Notes: generated by a model not told the origin, from the letters alone. DNA of 39,137 bases from Planctomycetota bacterium (GCA_027619595.1 JAQCHP010000032.1:1-39137), one strand, 5' to 3'. Numbered from the stretch's first letter, positions 8,871-17,464 are shown. Translations and numbers: made by a program.

Positions 8871-10256
8871 CTAGGCCTTCCCAAAAAGGGTGCGATCCCC
8901 TTCCAGGGCAAGCCGCTTCATTTTCTTGTAGAGGGTCGTGCGATTGATGCCCAGTGCGTCGGCGGTCGCATTGCGATTCCATCCATTTGCTTCCAATACC
9001 TGCAGAATAATGTCCCGCTCCGGTCCCGAGAGGGCACCTTTGAGAGACTTTCCGCTGGACGCCGCCGCCACAGTCAAGACACGTGAACCGCGGACTTCTG
9101 GCGGCAAGTCTTCGACCGAAACCGATGATCCCTTCCCTAGAAGAACGGCACGTTCCACGACGTTTTGCAGCTCTCGGACATTTCCCGGCCACGAATGCTG
9201 TTGGAGCAACTGGAGCGATTCCGCCGTGAATTCGGTCACCTTTTTACCGGCATCGGCGCTAATTTGTTGCAAAAAGCGGTGTGCCAGCAGAGGAATATCG
9301 CCGGCCCTCTGCCGCAACGGCGGGATTTCAAGATTGATGACATTGACGCGATAAAATAGATCTTGGCGGAAACGCCCCGAGGCCACGGCCTGCGAAAGAT
9401 CCTCATTGGTCGCCAGAATGACACGCGTGTCCACCTTAAAAGTCTTGGTACCCCCAACCTGTTCAAATTGTAGTTCTTGTAACACGCGGAGCAGCTTGAC
9501 CTGCATGCTCATCGATGCCGTGCCAATTTCGTCAAGAAAAATAGTGCCACGGTCGGCCTGCTTGAATTTTCCCATCTTATCATGCACGGCGTTCGTGAAG
9601 GCGCCAGCGACATGCCCAAATAGCTCGCTTTCCAAGAGCGACTCGGTTAGAGCACCACAGGCGACTTCCACAAACGGCTGCTCGCGACGGTTACTCCGTC
9701 GATGGATTGCCCGGGCCAGCATCGACTTGCCGGTGCCGCTTTCGCCGGTAATCAATACCGTCGCTCGGGTATCAGCAACGCTTTCGATGACGTCAAACAC
9801 CCTCTTCATGCGATCGTCTTTGCCGACGATATGTTCCAAATGATCACGCTCGTCCAGTTTTTCGCGTAACCGCTGATTCTCTTCGATAACTTTGCGCTGA
9901 GAAAAGGCACGTTCGATGGACAGTTCCAATTCGCGGTCAATGAGGGGCTTGGTGAGCAGGTCAAACGCGCCGGCTCGCAACGCCTCCACACCCGTATCCA
10001 CCGTTGCATAACCGGTTATTAGGGTTACGGTCGTCTCCGGATGTTTTTCCCGGCAATGGGCCAGGATCTGAAAACCGTCACCGTCTTCGAGTCGAACGTC
10101 CGCCAAAACGACGTCATACCGTTTGGTTTCCAGGCGTCGGTAGGCCTCACTGCAACCAACGGCCGCGTCGACCAGGTAGCCCTGCTCTCGCAGCCAGGAC
10201 GCCATCGATTCACGTACGAGTCGGTCATCATCGATCAGGAGCAGCGAGCCACCCAT
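8871..10256 (-). CDS. Sigma-54-dependent response regulator, NtrC family
   Basis: This is an enhancer-binding activator that uses ATP to remodel sigma-54 RNA polymerase. The 461-residue product has a receiver domain (phospho-acceptor Asp53 in [13 protein letters not shown]), then an AAA+ domain: Walker A GESGTGKS (171-178), the sigma-54-contacting loop GAFTNA (218-223) and Walker B GTIFLDE (237-243). A Fis-type helix-turn-helix ends the protein ([21 protein letters not shown]). The usual loop is GAFTGA; here the fifth position is Asn. ATG 10256 is chosen because it begins four residues before the first receiver strand; ATG 10292 would add 12 residues. A nested palindrome 86-121 bp upstream may be its operator. 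No partner kinase is nearby. Confidence 0.94.
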   Translation of the reverse strand: MGGSLLLIDDDRLVRESMASWLREQGYLVDAAVGCSEAYRRLETKRYDVVLADVRLEDGDGFQILAHCREKHPETTVTLITGYATVDTGVEALRAGAFDLLTKPLIDRELELSIERAFSQRKVIEENQRLREKLDERDHLEHIVGKDDRMKRVFDVIESVADTRATVLITGESGTGKSMLARAIHRRSNRREQPFVEVACGALTESLLESELFGHVAGAFTNAVHDKMGKFKQADRGTIFLDEIGTASMSMQVKLLRVLQELQFEQVGGTKTFKVDTRVILATNEDLSQAVASGRFRQDLFYRVNVINLEIPPLRQRAGDIPLLAHRFLQQISADAGKKVTEFTAESLQLLQQHSWPGNVRELQNVVERAVLLGKGSSVSVEDLPPEVRGSRVLTVAAASSGKSLKGALSGPERDIILQVLEANGWNRNATADALGINRTTLYKKMKRLALEGDRTLFGKA

Positions 10257-10341
10257 GGACACTTTCGCTTTCTGTACCTTCTGCCACGCCATCGACTGGC
10301 CGCTGGGACCAACTCGACTACTTCGAAACCTAAGAGCTGAT

Positions 10342-10377
10342 GTTGACTATGTACGTCACACGTTGTGACGGGTCAAC
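10342..10377. promoter_or_regulatory. Nested inverted repeat upstream of the NtrC-type gene (candidate operator)
   Basis: The inner repeat is CGTCACA-cgt-TGTGACG (10354-10370), a perfect 7-bp inverted repeat with a 3-bp spacer. It is flanked by GTTGAC (10342-10347) and GTCAAC (10372-10377), an outer 6-bp inverted repeat. It lies in the 241-bp gap between the ketosynthase-like gene and the ntrC-type gene. There is no T-tract on either side, so a protein-binding site fits better than a terminator. Which protein binds is unknown; autoregulation is one option. Confidence 0.5.
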
Positions 10378-10497
10378 GTAGATCGCATACGGAACTGCGG
10401 GACAGCCAGAGAGGGCCAATTTTCTGTGCGGATTACAACAATTGTGCCGCCTATAGTGGGGGATTGAGGCGGCTGTGCGATTGAGGCGCCTGGCCGA

Positions 10498-11784
10498 TTA
10501 GGGGCCAAAGCAAAGGCACACCACCTGACCCGACGCTGCAATTCCCAACTTAAGCCACGCCCCGGGTTGGGCGAGCCTCGTTTGCTGAACAACGTTCACG
10601 GCGCAATTGGGATCCGGTTCGCGATAATTCGGATGACGTGGCAACTCACCATACATTTGCCCATAAATACTGGCGGCCATTTCTACAGCACCAGAACCCG
10701 CCCCGAGATTGCCAAAATTCGCTTTGGGGGCAATCACGGGCACTTGGGCCAAAACGTCCGTGATGCCCTGTGACTCCGCAATATCACTCTCGGGAGTACT
10801 TAGACCATGGGCATTGACATGGCAAACCTGATCGGGAGAGACACCAGCATTGGATAAACAACGCTGAATCGACTGACGGACGGCAGCTCTTTTGCTTTCA
10901 CGATCGGGTCGCGTTGCGTGCGTGGCAGCCCCCCCCAGGAACGTCGCGAGTATTCTCGCTCCTCGCCGTACGGCATGTTCGCGGTGTTCAAGCACCATCA
11001 CGGCGGAACCCTCACCATTCACCATTCCGTCCCGTGCCAAATCAAACGGCCGGCACGCTGCCGTTGGATCATCATTTCGACGGGAAAGTTGCCGGTCACC
11101 CCGAAAGACCAACGGGGTCATGATGAGCCGCGAACCACTGCCCCCAGTTAACATAAAGTCGGCGGCCCCCCGTTGAATCACCCGAGCCGCCTCGAGAACC
11201 GCCAGCAGACTGGAAACATCACCGGAAACCAACGTATTGCAAGGGCCCTGAGCGTTGTGAGCGATACTCACATGACAGGCAGACATGTTCGGCAGGTACT
11301 TCAGTAACCAGAGGGGATAGACCCGCAATGGAAACTGTTCTCCGAATAGCTGCACGCGAAAATCACCGTCGGAGACACAATGATGAAATAAATCTGCCAA
11401 TTCACCGAGTTCGGCGTAAAGCATCTCGGCACCGAGAACAATCCCCATCCTCAGGGGGTCAATTTCGTTGCCGGGCTCACCGAAACCAGCGTCGTCGATG
11501 GCGAGGCTCGCTGCAGCGACAGCTGTTTGAATTTCTCGCGACATGACCTTGAGACTTTTCCGGGGGCGAATCAGCTGTTTGGGCTCAAAATCCAACAATT
11601 CGCCACCGAACTGAACTGGCTGTCGGCTCGCATCCCACGCCCGAAGCGCACGAACCCCCGATGCGCCTTGCAGCAGCGCCTGCCAATAAGCGGACCCAAC
11701 GTTATGCCCCTGGCCTTGCCCAACAGGGCTAATGACGCCCAGGCCCGTGGCCACTATCTCTCGCATCGGCAGATCTGACGTCAT
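10498..11784 (-). CDS. Ketosynthase-fold protein of the FabF family lacking the catalytic cysteine
   Basis: The 428-residue product aligns along its length with beta-ketoacyl-ACP synthase II: EIVATGLGVISPVG at the start, then GPCNTLVSGDVSSLL, AARVIQRGAADFMLTGG, RPFDLARDGMVNGEGSAVMVLE, VNAHGLSTPESD and PKANFGNLGAG. Counting from the conserved GP to AARVI (17 residues, as in FabF), the nucleophile Cys is replaced by Asp189. The first catalytic His is kept (H326 in NAHG) and so is the Lys (K354), but the second His is Asn359 (GH becomes GN). The C-terminal NSFGFGG motif is missing. It should therefore not condense acyl chains by itself. Chain-length-factor-type partners of ketosynthases are a known precedent, but no active partner is adjacent. 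Start ATG 11784 or 11766. Confidence 0.85.
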   Translation of the reverse strand: MTSDLPMREIVATGLGVISPVGQGQGHNVGSAYWQALLQGASGVRALRAWDASRQPVQFGGELLDFEPKQLIRPRKSLKVMSREIQTAVAAASLAIDDAGFGEPGNEIDPLRMGIVLGAEMLYAELGELADLFHHCVSDGDFRVQLFGEQFPLRVYPLWLLKYLPNMSACHVSIAHNAQGPCNTLVSGDVSSLLAVLEAARVIQRGAADFMLTGGSGSRLIMTPLVFRGDRQLSRRNDDPTAACRPFDLARDGMVNGEGSAVMVLEHREHAVRRGARILATFLGGAATHATRPDRESKRAAVRQSIQRCLSNAGVSPDQVCHVNAHGLSTPESDIAESQGITDVLAQVPVIAPKANFGNLGAGSGAVEMAASIYGQMYGELPRHPNYREPDPNCAVNVVQQTRLAQPGAWLKLGIAASGQVVCLCFGP

Positions 11785-12182
11785 GGTTTCGCTCGCCCCG
11801 TAGGCCCAAAAAATCAGCCAAACAAGGGGCAATTATTTCCAAAAGGGGCGACGCTAAAAATACAAATGTTCACACCGATGTGGCGGCCATTTGCGGCTGC
11901 AGCAGGGGAGTTCCTGCAGCCGAAGGGGACCGCCCGGCCACGATGAACAATTCCGTGAAAAAGTACCGAAAAATCAAGTTACCATATTGGTTCCGGATTG
12001 GGGGGATAAGCCCCCCCTGGCTCTTGTCTAAAAATTCGTTCCTGCGTTACCGATATCGGATTGCGCGGTTTCGATTTCAGCCTTCTAAGGAATCGTAAGC
12101 GCCGCGGCCCCTCGGTCCGTGACGGTTAAAGGAAACCCGTTCGACGACATACCTACTGGACGTATTACACAGGTATAGAGCC
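11785..12182. other. 398-bp divergent intergenic region with two strong hairpins
   Basis: The region lies between the ketosynthase-like gene (minus) and the interrupted desaturase (plus) and should hold both promoters. Two perfect inverted repeats stand out: CGGCTGCAG / CTGCAGCCG (11894-11902 and 11914-11922, 11-base loop) and a run of six G, five bases, then six C (12000-12016). Neither is followed by a T-run, so they look like leader or operator structures and not simple terminators. No convincing open frame is present. Confidence 0.5.
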
Positions 12183-13373
12183 ATGATCGGCAAGACTGAC
12201 AAAATCACGTCTCCATTTTCGATTGCAGAAGCCCGCTCCTTGGTCAAGGATTTGTTTCCGCCGAACCTCGCTATTTATTGGACCGATTTTCTCGGCACGT
12301 ACTTTTTGGGAATATTCTGTTTTCAGCGCGTCCGCGGTGGGCCACTCTGGGTACCGCATCAGGGTTGGACGGGTCAGTGGTCACAAGTTACCTGGTTTCT
12401 TGCCTCTTGCCTACTGTTCTATCGGGCAGCCATGTTCATCCACGAATTAGTCCACCAGCGCAACGACCACATGTCTCAATTCCGCCACGCATGGAATCTG
12501 CTCTGTGGCATTCCCTTCCTCATGCCGCTGTTTGTTTACTACCCACATATCGATCACCATCGCCGTAGTCACTATGGCACACACCATGACGGCGAATATC
12601 TTCCGCTGGCACATTTTCGCGTGTTTTTTTTGGTGTTCTACCTATCGTGGAGCTTTATTATTCCAATTTTGGCCGTGTTCCGCTTCCTTATTCTAACACC
12701 CGTTGCGTGGGTTTTCCCTGCGGTAAGGACCTGGGTTCACGCACGGTGCTCCACCATGGTCATGGATCCCAGCTATATTCGGCCATTGCCTAGCCCCCGT
12801 GTATTGCAAGAAATCCGTTGGCAAGAAGCTTGTTGTTTTGCCTGGTGCTGGGGAGTTGCCGTTGTTCCGCCGCTGGTGTTGGGCCATTCTTCACTGCCGT
12901 TCGTGATTCATGCCTATCTGACGGGAGTCGTCATCGTCCTATTAAATTCAATCCGGACCTTGGGAGCCCACCGGTGGAGCAACCAAGGGGGCGAAATGAC
13001 GTATGTCGAGCAACTACTGGATTCCGTGAACTATCCACATCATGTTTGGCTGAGTGAATTTTGAGGGCCGGTAGGAACTCGCTTTCACGCCCTGCATCAC
13101 CTCTTTCCGTCGCTTCCGTACCACGCCTTGTCTGAGGCGCATCGCCGATTGATGCAAGGGTTGCCGTCGGACTCTCCTTACCATCGTACGGAGGAGGTTT
13201 CATTGGCGGTGGGACTCGCCAAGCTTGTGTTCCAGCGGCCCGCTGAAGCAACTCCCACCCGTCGCTTGCCTAAGTTCCTCGCCGCCGACGCCCCCAAGTC
13301 GCGTCGTCGTGTACGGCAAAATGGAACCGAGCGACGGAGCATTCAATGGAGATCGGACAGCACCGCGTCATAG
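12183..13373 (+). pseudogene. Fatty-acid desaturase interrupted by one in-frame TGA
   Basis: This is a membrane di-iron desaturase/hydroxylase-type enzyme. Frame 12183 encodes 293 residues with His box 1 (HELVHQR, 87-93), box 2 (HIDHHRRSH, 122-130, plus HH 134-135) and several membrane segments, then stops at TGA 13062-13064. The same frame continues without a shift into GPVGTRFHALHHLFPSLPYH, which contains the essential third His box, and runs to TAG 13371-13373. Read through, the protein is 396 residues, normal for the family. The residue usually found at the stop position is probably Trp (TGG), so a single G-to-A change explains it. The 293-residue product would lack an iron ligand set and be inactive. 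The tail overlaps the convergent GNAT-like gene by 31 bp. Confidence 0.85.
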
Positions 13374-14479
13374 AGACGATAGGTCTTGTCAAGCTTCGCG
13401 CCACCCTTTTCCAATGTGCCGCGCGATAGTTTGTTGCTCTCTAAAACCCAAGAAAACTCCGCTTCGCTGATTCCCCATGATTTGATGGTCGGTACGAGCT
13501 GTGCCAGCAATAGCAGTCCGACTCCCCACTTCTGATACTCCGGGACCACATTGGTACTGATCATGCGGACGCGTTTAATCGCCCTTCGATTCCATAGCAA
13601 TCGAAGGAATCCAAACGGAAACAATCGCCCGTTGATGGCACGGATTCGCGGATTGTAATCCAACAGGGCAAATACCGCTCCGACCGGCTTGCCTTCCACT
13701 TCGGCGACGGCGGTCATTTCTGGCGCAATCAACCTTCGCAGGCCACCCGCAAAACGATCTATTTCTGCCGCCGTTAGGGGCACAAATCCCCACGTTCCCA
13801 CCAAAGACCGATTGTAGATTTCAAGAAACATTCGGACTTCTTCCCGAAATCGACGCGTGTTCATCGGGCGCAGGGTAATATTGAGACGACGAGTCGCCTC
13901 CGTCATAATGAAGGACATTTTGGCATCCAACTGGTCTAACATTTCGACGTGCCCCCAAAATGCAAAGAGGTCTTGCGTCTTTTTTAACCCACATGCTTCA
14001 AGGTGGTCACCGTAATACGGCGGATTATATGTCATGAGAAAAAAGGGGGAGCTGTCAAAGCCATCCACGAGTAATCCACATTCGTAATTCAGTGATGGAT
14101 TGCAAGGCCCTCGGACACATGTCATACCCTGCTGTCGCAACCACGTAGCCGCAGCACCAATCAATCCTCGACAAACGTCGGCTCGATCCACAAATTCCAG
14201 GAAACCGAAAAAACCACGCTGATCGTCGTACCGATCCAAATGGCCTTGATTGACGATCGCGGCGATACGGCCAACGGGACGTTCTCCTTGGTAAGCAATA
14301 AACGTCTGCGCACGTCCCTGAAGGTAAAAGGGATGGGGGCGAAACCCCAACAACTCTTGCTGTTGGCCTAGCAGCGGCGGAATCCAGTAGGGATCGTTTT
14401 TATAGATGGTCCACGGCAACTGCAAGAAATCCCGCTTGTGCCGCGAACTCGTGACTGGAACGATTCTCAGGTCCGCCAC
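13343..14479 (-). CDS. GNAT-like acyltransferase family protein
   Basis: The 378-residue product begins ADLRIVPV and carries a conserved N-terminal module (LPWTIYKNDPYWIPPLL, then FIAYQGERPVGRIAAIVN). The C-terminal GNAT-like module has EVEGKPVGAVFALLDYN, and later VPEYQKWGVGLLLLAQLV in the place of the acetyl-CoA pyrophosphate loop. The substrate is unknown. The start is GTG 14479: an AGGAGG box (14485-14490) stands five bases upstream, much better than the ATG at 14554, whose extra 25 residues are Lys/Asp-rich and unlike the family. It converges on the interrupted desaturase with a 31-bp overlap. The neighbourhood suggests a lipid or envelope role, but that is inference. Confidence 0.8.
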   Translation of the reverse strand: MADLRIVPVTSSRHKRDFLQLPWTIYKNDPYWIPPLLGQQQELLGFRPHPFYLQGRAQTFIAYQGERPVGRIAAIVNQGHLDRYDDQRGFFGFLEFVDRADVCRGLIGAAATWLRQQGMTCVRGPCNPSLNYECGLLVDGFDSSPFFLMTYNPPYYGDHLEACGLKKTQDLFAFWGHVEMLDQLDAKMSFIMTEATRRLNITLRPMNTRRFREEVRMFLEIYNRSLVGTWGFVPLTAAEIDRFAGGLRRLIAPEMTAVAEVEGKPVGAVFALLDYNPRIRAINGRLFPFGFLRLLWNRRAIKRVRMISTNVVPEYQKWGVGLLLLAQLVPTIKSWGISEAEFSWVLESNKLSRGTLEKGGAKLDKTYRLYDAVLSDLH

Positions 14480-14985
14480 TCCCGCCTCCTTTTCGTTGTG
14501 TCGTCGGTAACCGTCGTCTTTCGGCTTTTTAGTCTCTATCGTTGGTCGACGCATGGACAGAGAGTTGAAAGTAGAGCGGTAATCTGAAGTACCTCCCGAA
14601 GCACGTCGATTTTAGGTGAGATATCCGGTTTCCGCCCCCCCAGGGAGGGCAAATCGCCGCATTAGGTATTCCATTACAAATAGGGGCTTTACATCGTGCG
14701 CCACCGATCATAAACTGGGCTCGGGAATAAGCTCCCCCGTTGGAGGTATCCTTTCCATCAGCAGAACCGGCGGAACTGGCATCTGGAATGGATGCAGATT
14801 GTCGACAAACTATGTATAAAACACTTGCGAGAAACTGGCCGCCAACTAACCTGAATTAGGAGAGCCGTAAATCCAACGGAGTACCGTCGGCCACGCCGAA
14901 CCGTAGAAGTGGCTCCCAATTATTTCGTAACACTTGCTTCCTTTGATGTCACACCGTGATTACCGTTTCGCAAGGCACAACTCGG
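14480..14985. other. 506-bp divergent intergenic region
   Basis: No supported gene. The stretch separates the GNAT-like gene (minus) from the glycosyltransferase (plus). It contains the AGGAGG ribosome binding site of the former (14485-14490), a 10-bp perfect palindrome TTGTCGACAA (14799-14808), and a TATAAA (14815-14820) that could be a -10 element for plus-strand transcription, without a convincing -35. Confidence 0.4.
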
Positions 14986-16002
14986 ATGAATCCGCTCGTA
15001 ACCGTCGGCATGCCGGTATTTGACGGTGAGCGATTTCTGGCACAAGCGATTGAGTCGGTCTTAGATCAGCGCTATCGGCACTTGCAGCTAGTCATATCGG
15101 ACAACGCGTCGCAGGACAGTACGGAGGCGATTTGCAAAAAATACCTCGCGTTGGATTCTCGCATTTCTTATCTGCGTCAGCCCCGAAACTTAGGCGTGGT
15201 CCGAAATAGTAATGAGGTCTTTCGTGCGGCACAAGGCAAATACTTCCGCTGGGCTTCGTACGATGACTACACGACGCTCGATCACTTAGAGCAATGCGTC
15301 GATGTCTTAGAATCTCATTCAGAAGCCGTGGCAACGTTTTCTCACACTGTATGGATCGAAGGCACGAGGGAATCGGAACGGTCGGAGAATCTCCATGTGA
15401 CGTCGGATGATCCGGTGGCACGATTTTCTAGCTGTTTGGCCGAAATGAGCAAATGCAATCTTCCGTATGGCCTCATTCGTACGAAAACGCTGCAAGCCAC
15501 TCGCCTGTTTGGCGATTATATCGGTTCCGATATCGACCTCATGTTAGAACTGTCTCTGTACGGCTCTTTTATCGAAATTCCGGAACCACTTTTTTTTCGC
15601 CGATTGCATGACGAGGCCGCGAGCCGATTGGGCGATGCCGCGCTCAGGCAACACTATTTTCCTGGGCAAGAAGATCGGTACCGTTGGGACGCTTGGTCAC
15701 GGCACCTCCAAAGAGTTCAATCCATATTCCGTGCCCCGCTATCTTGGACGCAAAAGCTGCAGGCCTTAACCATCATTGGACGGCACTTTTGCTGGGACCG
15801 TGAACGGTTACTGGGAGAACTGCGAGCAGTTGCCCCTTGGCAACATAAAAAAATCGCCGGGCCGCTGCAAACGTGTGAGTCGTGCTGTGACGCCGCTTCA
15901 CCAATCGAACAGGAAAATGGACTGAACCAAACGGCCTGGGACCACTCCCCGAACTCCGAACCGATCGCCATGACCGATCGCACACCGGTTGGACACGAGT
16001 AG
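14986..16002 (+). CDS. Family 2 glycosyltransferase
   Basis: This is a GT-A fold transferase that moves a sugar from a nucleotide donor to a glycan or lipid acceptor. The 338-residue product starts with the GT2 signature LVTVGMPVFDGERFLAQAIESVLDQ, then VISDNASQDSTEAICKKY and the metal-site region FRWASYDDY, where the aspartates replace the usual DxD. The C-terminal third is less conserved, and there is no strong membrane segment, so the enzyme is probably cytoplasmic or peripheral. ATG 14986 sits three residues before the first strand; GTG 14956 is an alternative 10 residues longer. No other polysaccharide genes flank it, so the acceptor cannot be guessed. Confidence 0.88.
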   Translation: MNPLVTVGMPVFDGERFLAQAIESVLDQRYRHLQLVISDNASQDSTEAICKKYLALDSRISYLRQPRNLGVVRNSNEVFRAAQGKYFRWASYDDYTTLDHLEQCVDVLESHSEAVATFSHTVWIEGTRESERSENLHVTSDDPVARFSSCLAEMSKCNLPYGLIRTKTLQATRLFGDYIGSDIDLMLELSLYGSFIEIPEPLFFRRLHDEAASRLGDAALRQHYFPGQEDRYRWDAWSRHLQRVQSIFRAPLSWTQKLQALTIIGRHFCWDRERLLGELRAVAPWQHKKIAGPLQTCESCCDAASPIEQENGLNQTAWDHSPNSEPIAMTDRTPVGHE

Positions 16003-16076
16003 GATCCGATTTCTCCGTAAGTCAGTTTCTACGTCACGGTATCAAATTTTGATGCGATAACCGTCACAAACCCATG

Positions 16077-16544
16077 CTAATTCGGCGTGATGCCGGAAAA
16101 CCTCTGTACGAGTTGCGTTAGCTCTTCGGTCGCTCGCCCGCCATGGATATAGAGGATCTGCGGCGGCACGAAGGGATGCTGACTGGAGTTTGTTTTTATC
16201 ACAATTCCGGCTGGGCGCTGTCGAATACCGACAACCGACTTCCAGGGAATGAGAACCCATCGTCGAAAAAGTCGATGTCGGATACCCAACGGCCCTATTC
16301 GATAAACCGAAGGAAGCCACGTGCGACAACTCGCTATCAGGGAACCCAACGCTGCCAAGGCCGGCATCCAAGCCACTTTGGATACCGCCCAACTCGCCAT
16401 CACAACCGTTAGACTTACGGCCGCCGTGAACAAAGCAAACCAGGGCTCGTCCCGGGGCGACCAGCAGGTAAACTCGTGCTCAGCCCAATCCGACTCGGGA
16501 TCCTCCATCCAAGGACGTACTGCGACCGACTCACTCGAATTCAT
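16077..16544 (-). CDS. Small membrane protein with PH-like C-terminal segment
   Basis: The 155-residue hypothetical protein has two adjacent hydrophobic stretches (about 37-75, WFALFTAAVSLTVVMASW and MPALAALGSLIAS). A soluble tail follows: VYRIGPLGIRHRLFRRWVL, then IPWKSVVGIRQRPAGIVI. That pattern (G-x-x-GIR, IPW-x-x-V-x-GI) resembles bacterial PH-domain (DUF304-like) membrane proteins, but the match is by eye only. Start ATG 16544 has GGAG eight bases upstream and is preferred over ATG 16571. It is convergent with the glycosyltransferase gene, 74 bp away. Function unknown. Confidence 0.65.
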   Translation of the reverse strand: MNSSESVAVRPWMEDPESDWAEHEFTCWSPRDEPWFALFTAAVSLTVVMASWAVSKVAWMPALAALGSLIASCRTWLPSVYRIGPLGIRHRLFRRWVLIPWKSVVGIRQRPAGIVIKTNSSQHPFVPPQILYIHGGRATEELTQLVQRFSGITPN

Positions 16545-17062
16545 GGCAACGGCTCCGGACTGGGTAACCATTCATCGCCCAGGGGGCCGCGAACAGTTAC
16601 AGTTCTACTTTCTACTTTCTACTGAGCGACGCGTGCCATGTCCACGGTTGTGGCACAAAACCCCAGCTCAAATCCAGATCAGTCTGCAGCCCGTTCGCGC
16701 ACAACTCCGGCAACGGTTACGCCATTGAACGTTGCGTGATTTGACGTAGAGGAGCAACTGCTGGGAGGTTTCCTAAAGACGTATCTTAGAGATTGCGTTT
16801 TTTTTGTCCGCGTGGGGGTGCTATGTAACATCTTTCTTCGCAGCGATTCGATACATAATAACTCGACTCGCAGTAATTTTCTCGACACGCAATTCGTTTT
16901 CTCATGAAATCGTACTCATCTCGGACCCCATCTTCGAAGGAGACGGAGCATGTACCCTGCCCCATAATCGAGGGAATCAAGGCGCGGAACGCTGCAGGCG
17001 TAAACGCTACAGCCGACCGACTCTCGAACCGTGCCGAGGTGGCACGAACGCGTTTCGACCCC
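16545..17062. other. 518-bp intergenic region with a short tandem repeat
   Basis: No supported gene on either strand; the frames present are short and Ser/Arg-rich. It holds three tandem copies of TTCTACT (16603-16623) and an eight-T run near 16798-16806 without a stable hairpin before it. It also holds the first of two CACGAACGCGTT copies (17043-17054). Confidence 0.4.
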
Positions 17063-17077
17063 TCACGAACGCGTTCG
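17043..17077. repeat. Direct repeat of CACGAACGCGTT, 21 bp apart
   Basis: CACGAACGCGTT occurs at 17043-17054 and 17064-17075. The second copy contains the perfect 12-bp palindrome CGAACGCGTTCG (17066-17077); the first is the same with one inserted T. The 21-bp phase is two helical turns, which would suit a dimeric DNA-binding protein. It overlaps the 3' end of the small membrane-protein gene. Confidence 0.45.
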
Positions 17078-17464
17078 GGTTATCCGGACACTCTGCAATG
17101 CGAACACCGCCATCGCGTAGATAATGGTCCATAAAGCGATTGCTGCAATCATGACGCGTGTAAATCCGAATCCAAACCACACCAAGGCGGGTGGTTGACG
17201 CAGAAGCGGTGCGGATTTCGACTCGCCCGGCACAAGCGACCTCTTTGTCGCGAGTCCATCTTGCCATCGGCGCTGTTCCAAGGAAGTGCCACTATCCGCC
17301 GTACCCACAGACACCGAATCGACCGGCACCGCACCTGTCGACATTGGGTCGACTTGGTAGCCCGCAAGTACATGCTGCCGAAAGTAGCACAAAACCCAAA
17401 TCAGCGCCAACAACGACAAGAAGTACCCGAAAATCCAGTAAACCCACTGCCAAGATCGTGCCAT
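17063..17464 (-). CDS. Small two-helix membrane protein, unknown function
   Basis: The 133-residue product has a membrane segment near the N-terminus (WVYWIFGYFLSLLALIWVL, about 6-24) and another at the C-terminus (MIAAIALWTIIYAMAVFAL). A polar linker of about 75 residues joins them. Topology would leave the linker on one side of the membrane. ATG 17464 is preceded by AAGGG and is preferred; the frame stays open to 17617, but the added residues are Arg/Cys-rich and not protein-like. It is divergent from the NsrR-like regulator across 176 bp and could share its control region. No family recognised. Confidence 0.6.
   Translation of the reverse strand: MARSWQWVYWIFGYFLSLLALIWVLCYFRQHVLAGYQVDPMSTGAVPVDSVSVGTADSGTSLEQRRWQDGLATKRSLVPGESKSAPLLRQPPALVWFGFGFTRVMIAAIALWTIIYAMAVFALQSVRITRTRS

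Noticed and set aside
12000-12016. Simple transcription terminator
   Set aside because: No T-run follows the G/C hairpin on either strand.
13062-13064. Selenocysteine insertion at the desaturase TGA
   Set aside because: The family appears to have Trp at this place, the following bases do not form an evident insertion hairpin, and membrane desaturases do not use selenocysteine.
13062-13064. TGA reassigned to Trp across the genome
   Set aside because: TGA ends glcE and the Rrf2 gene inside ATGA overlaps and also ends oleC, so it works as a stop.
16603-16623. Triple TTCTACT repeat as a regulatory element
   Set aside because: Only three short copies in a gene-free stretch; likely replication slippage without function.
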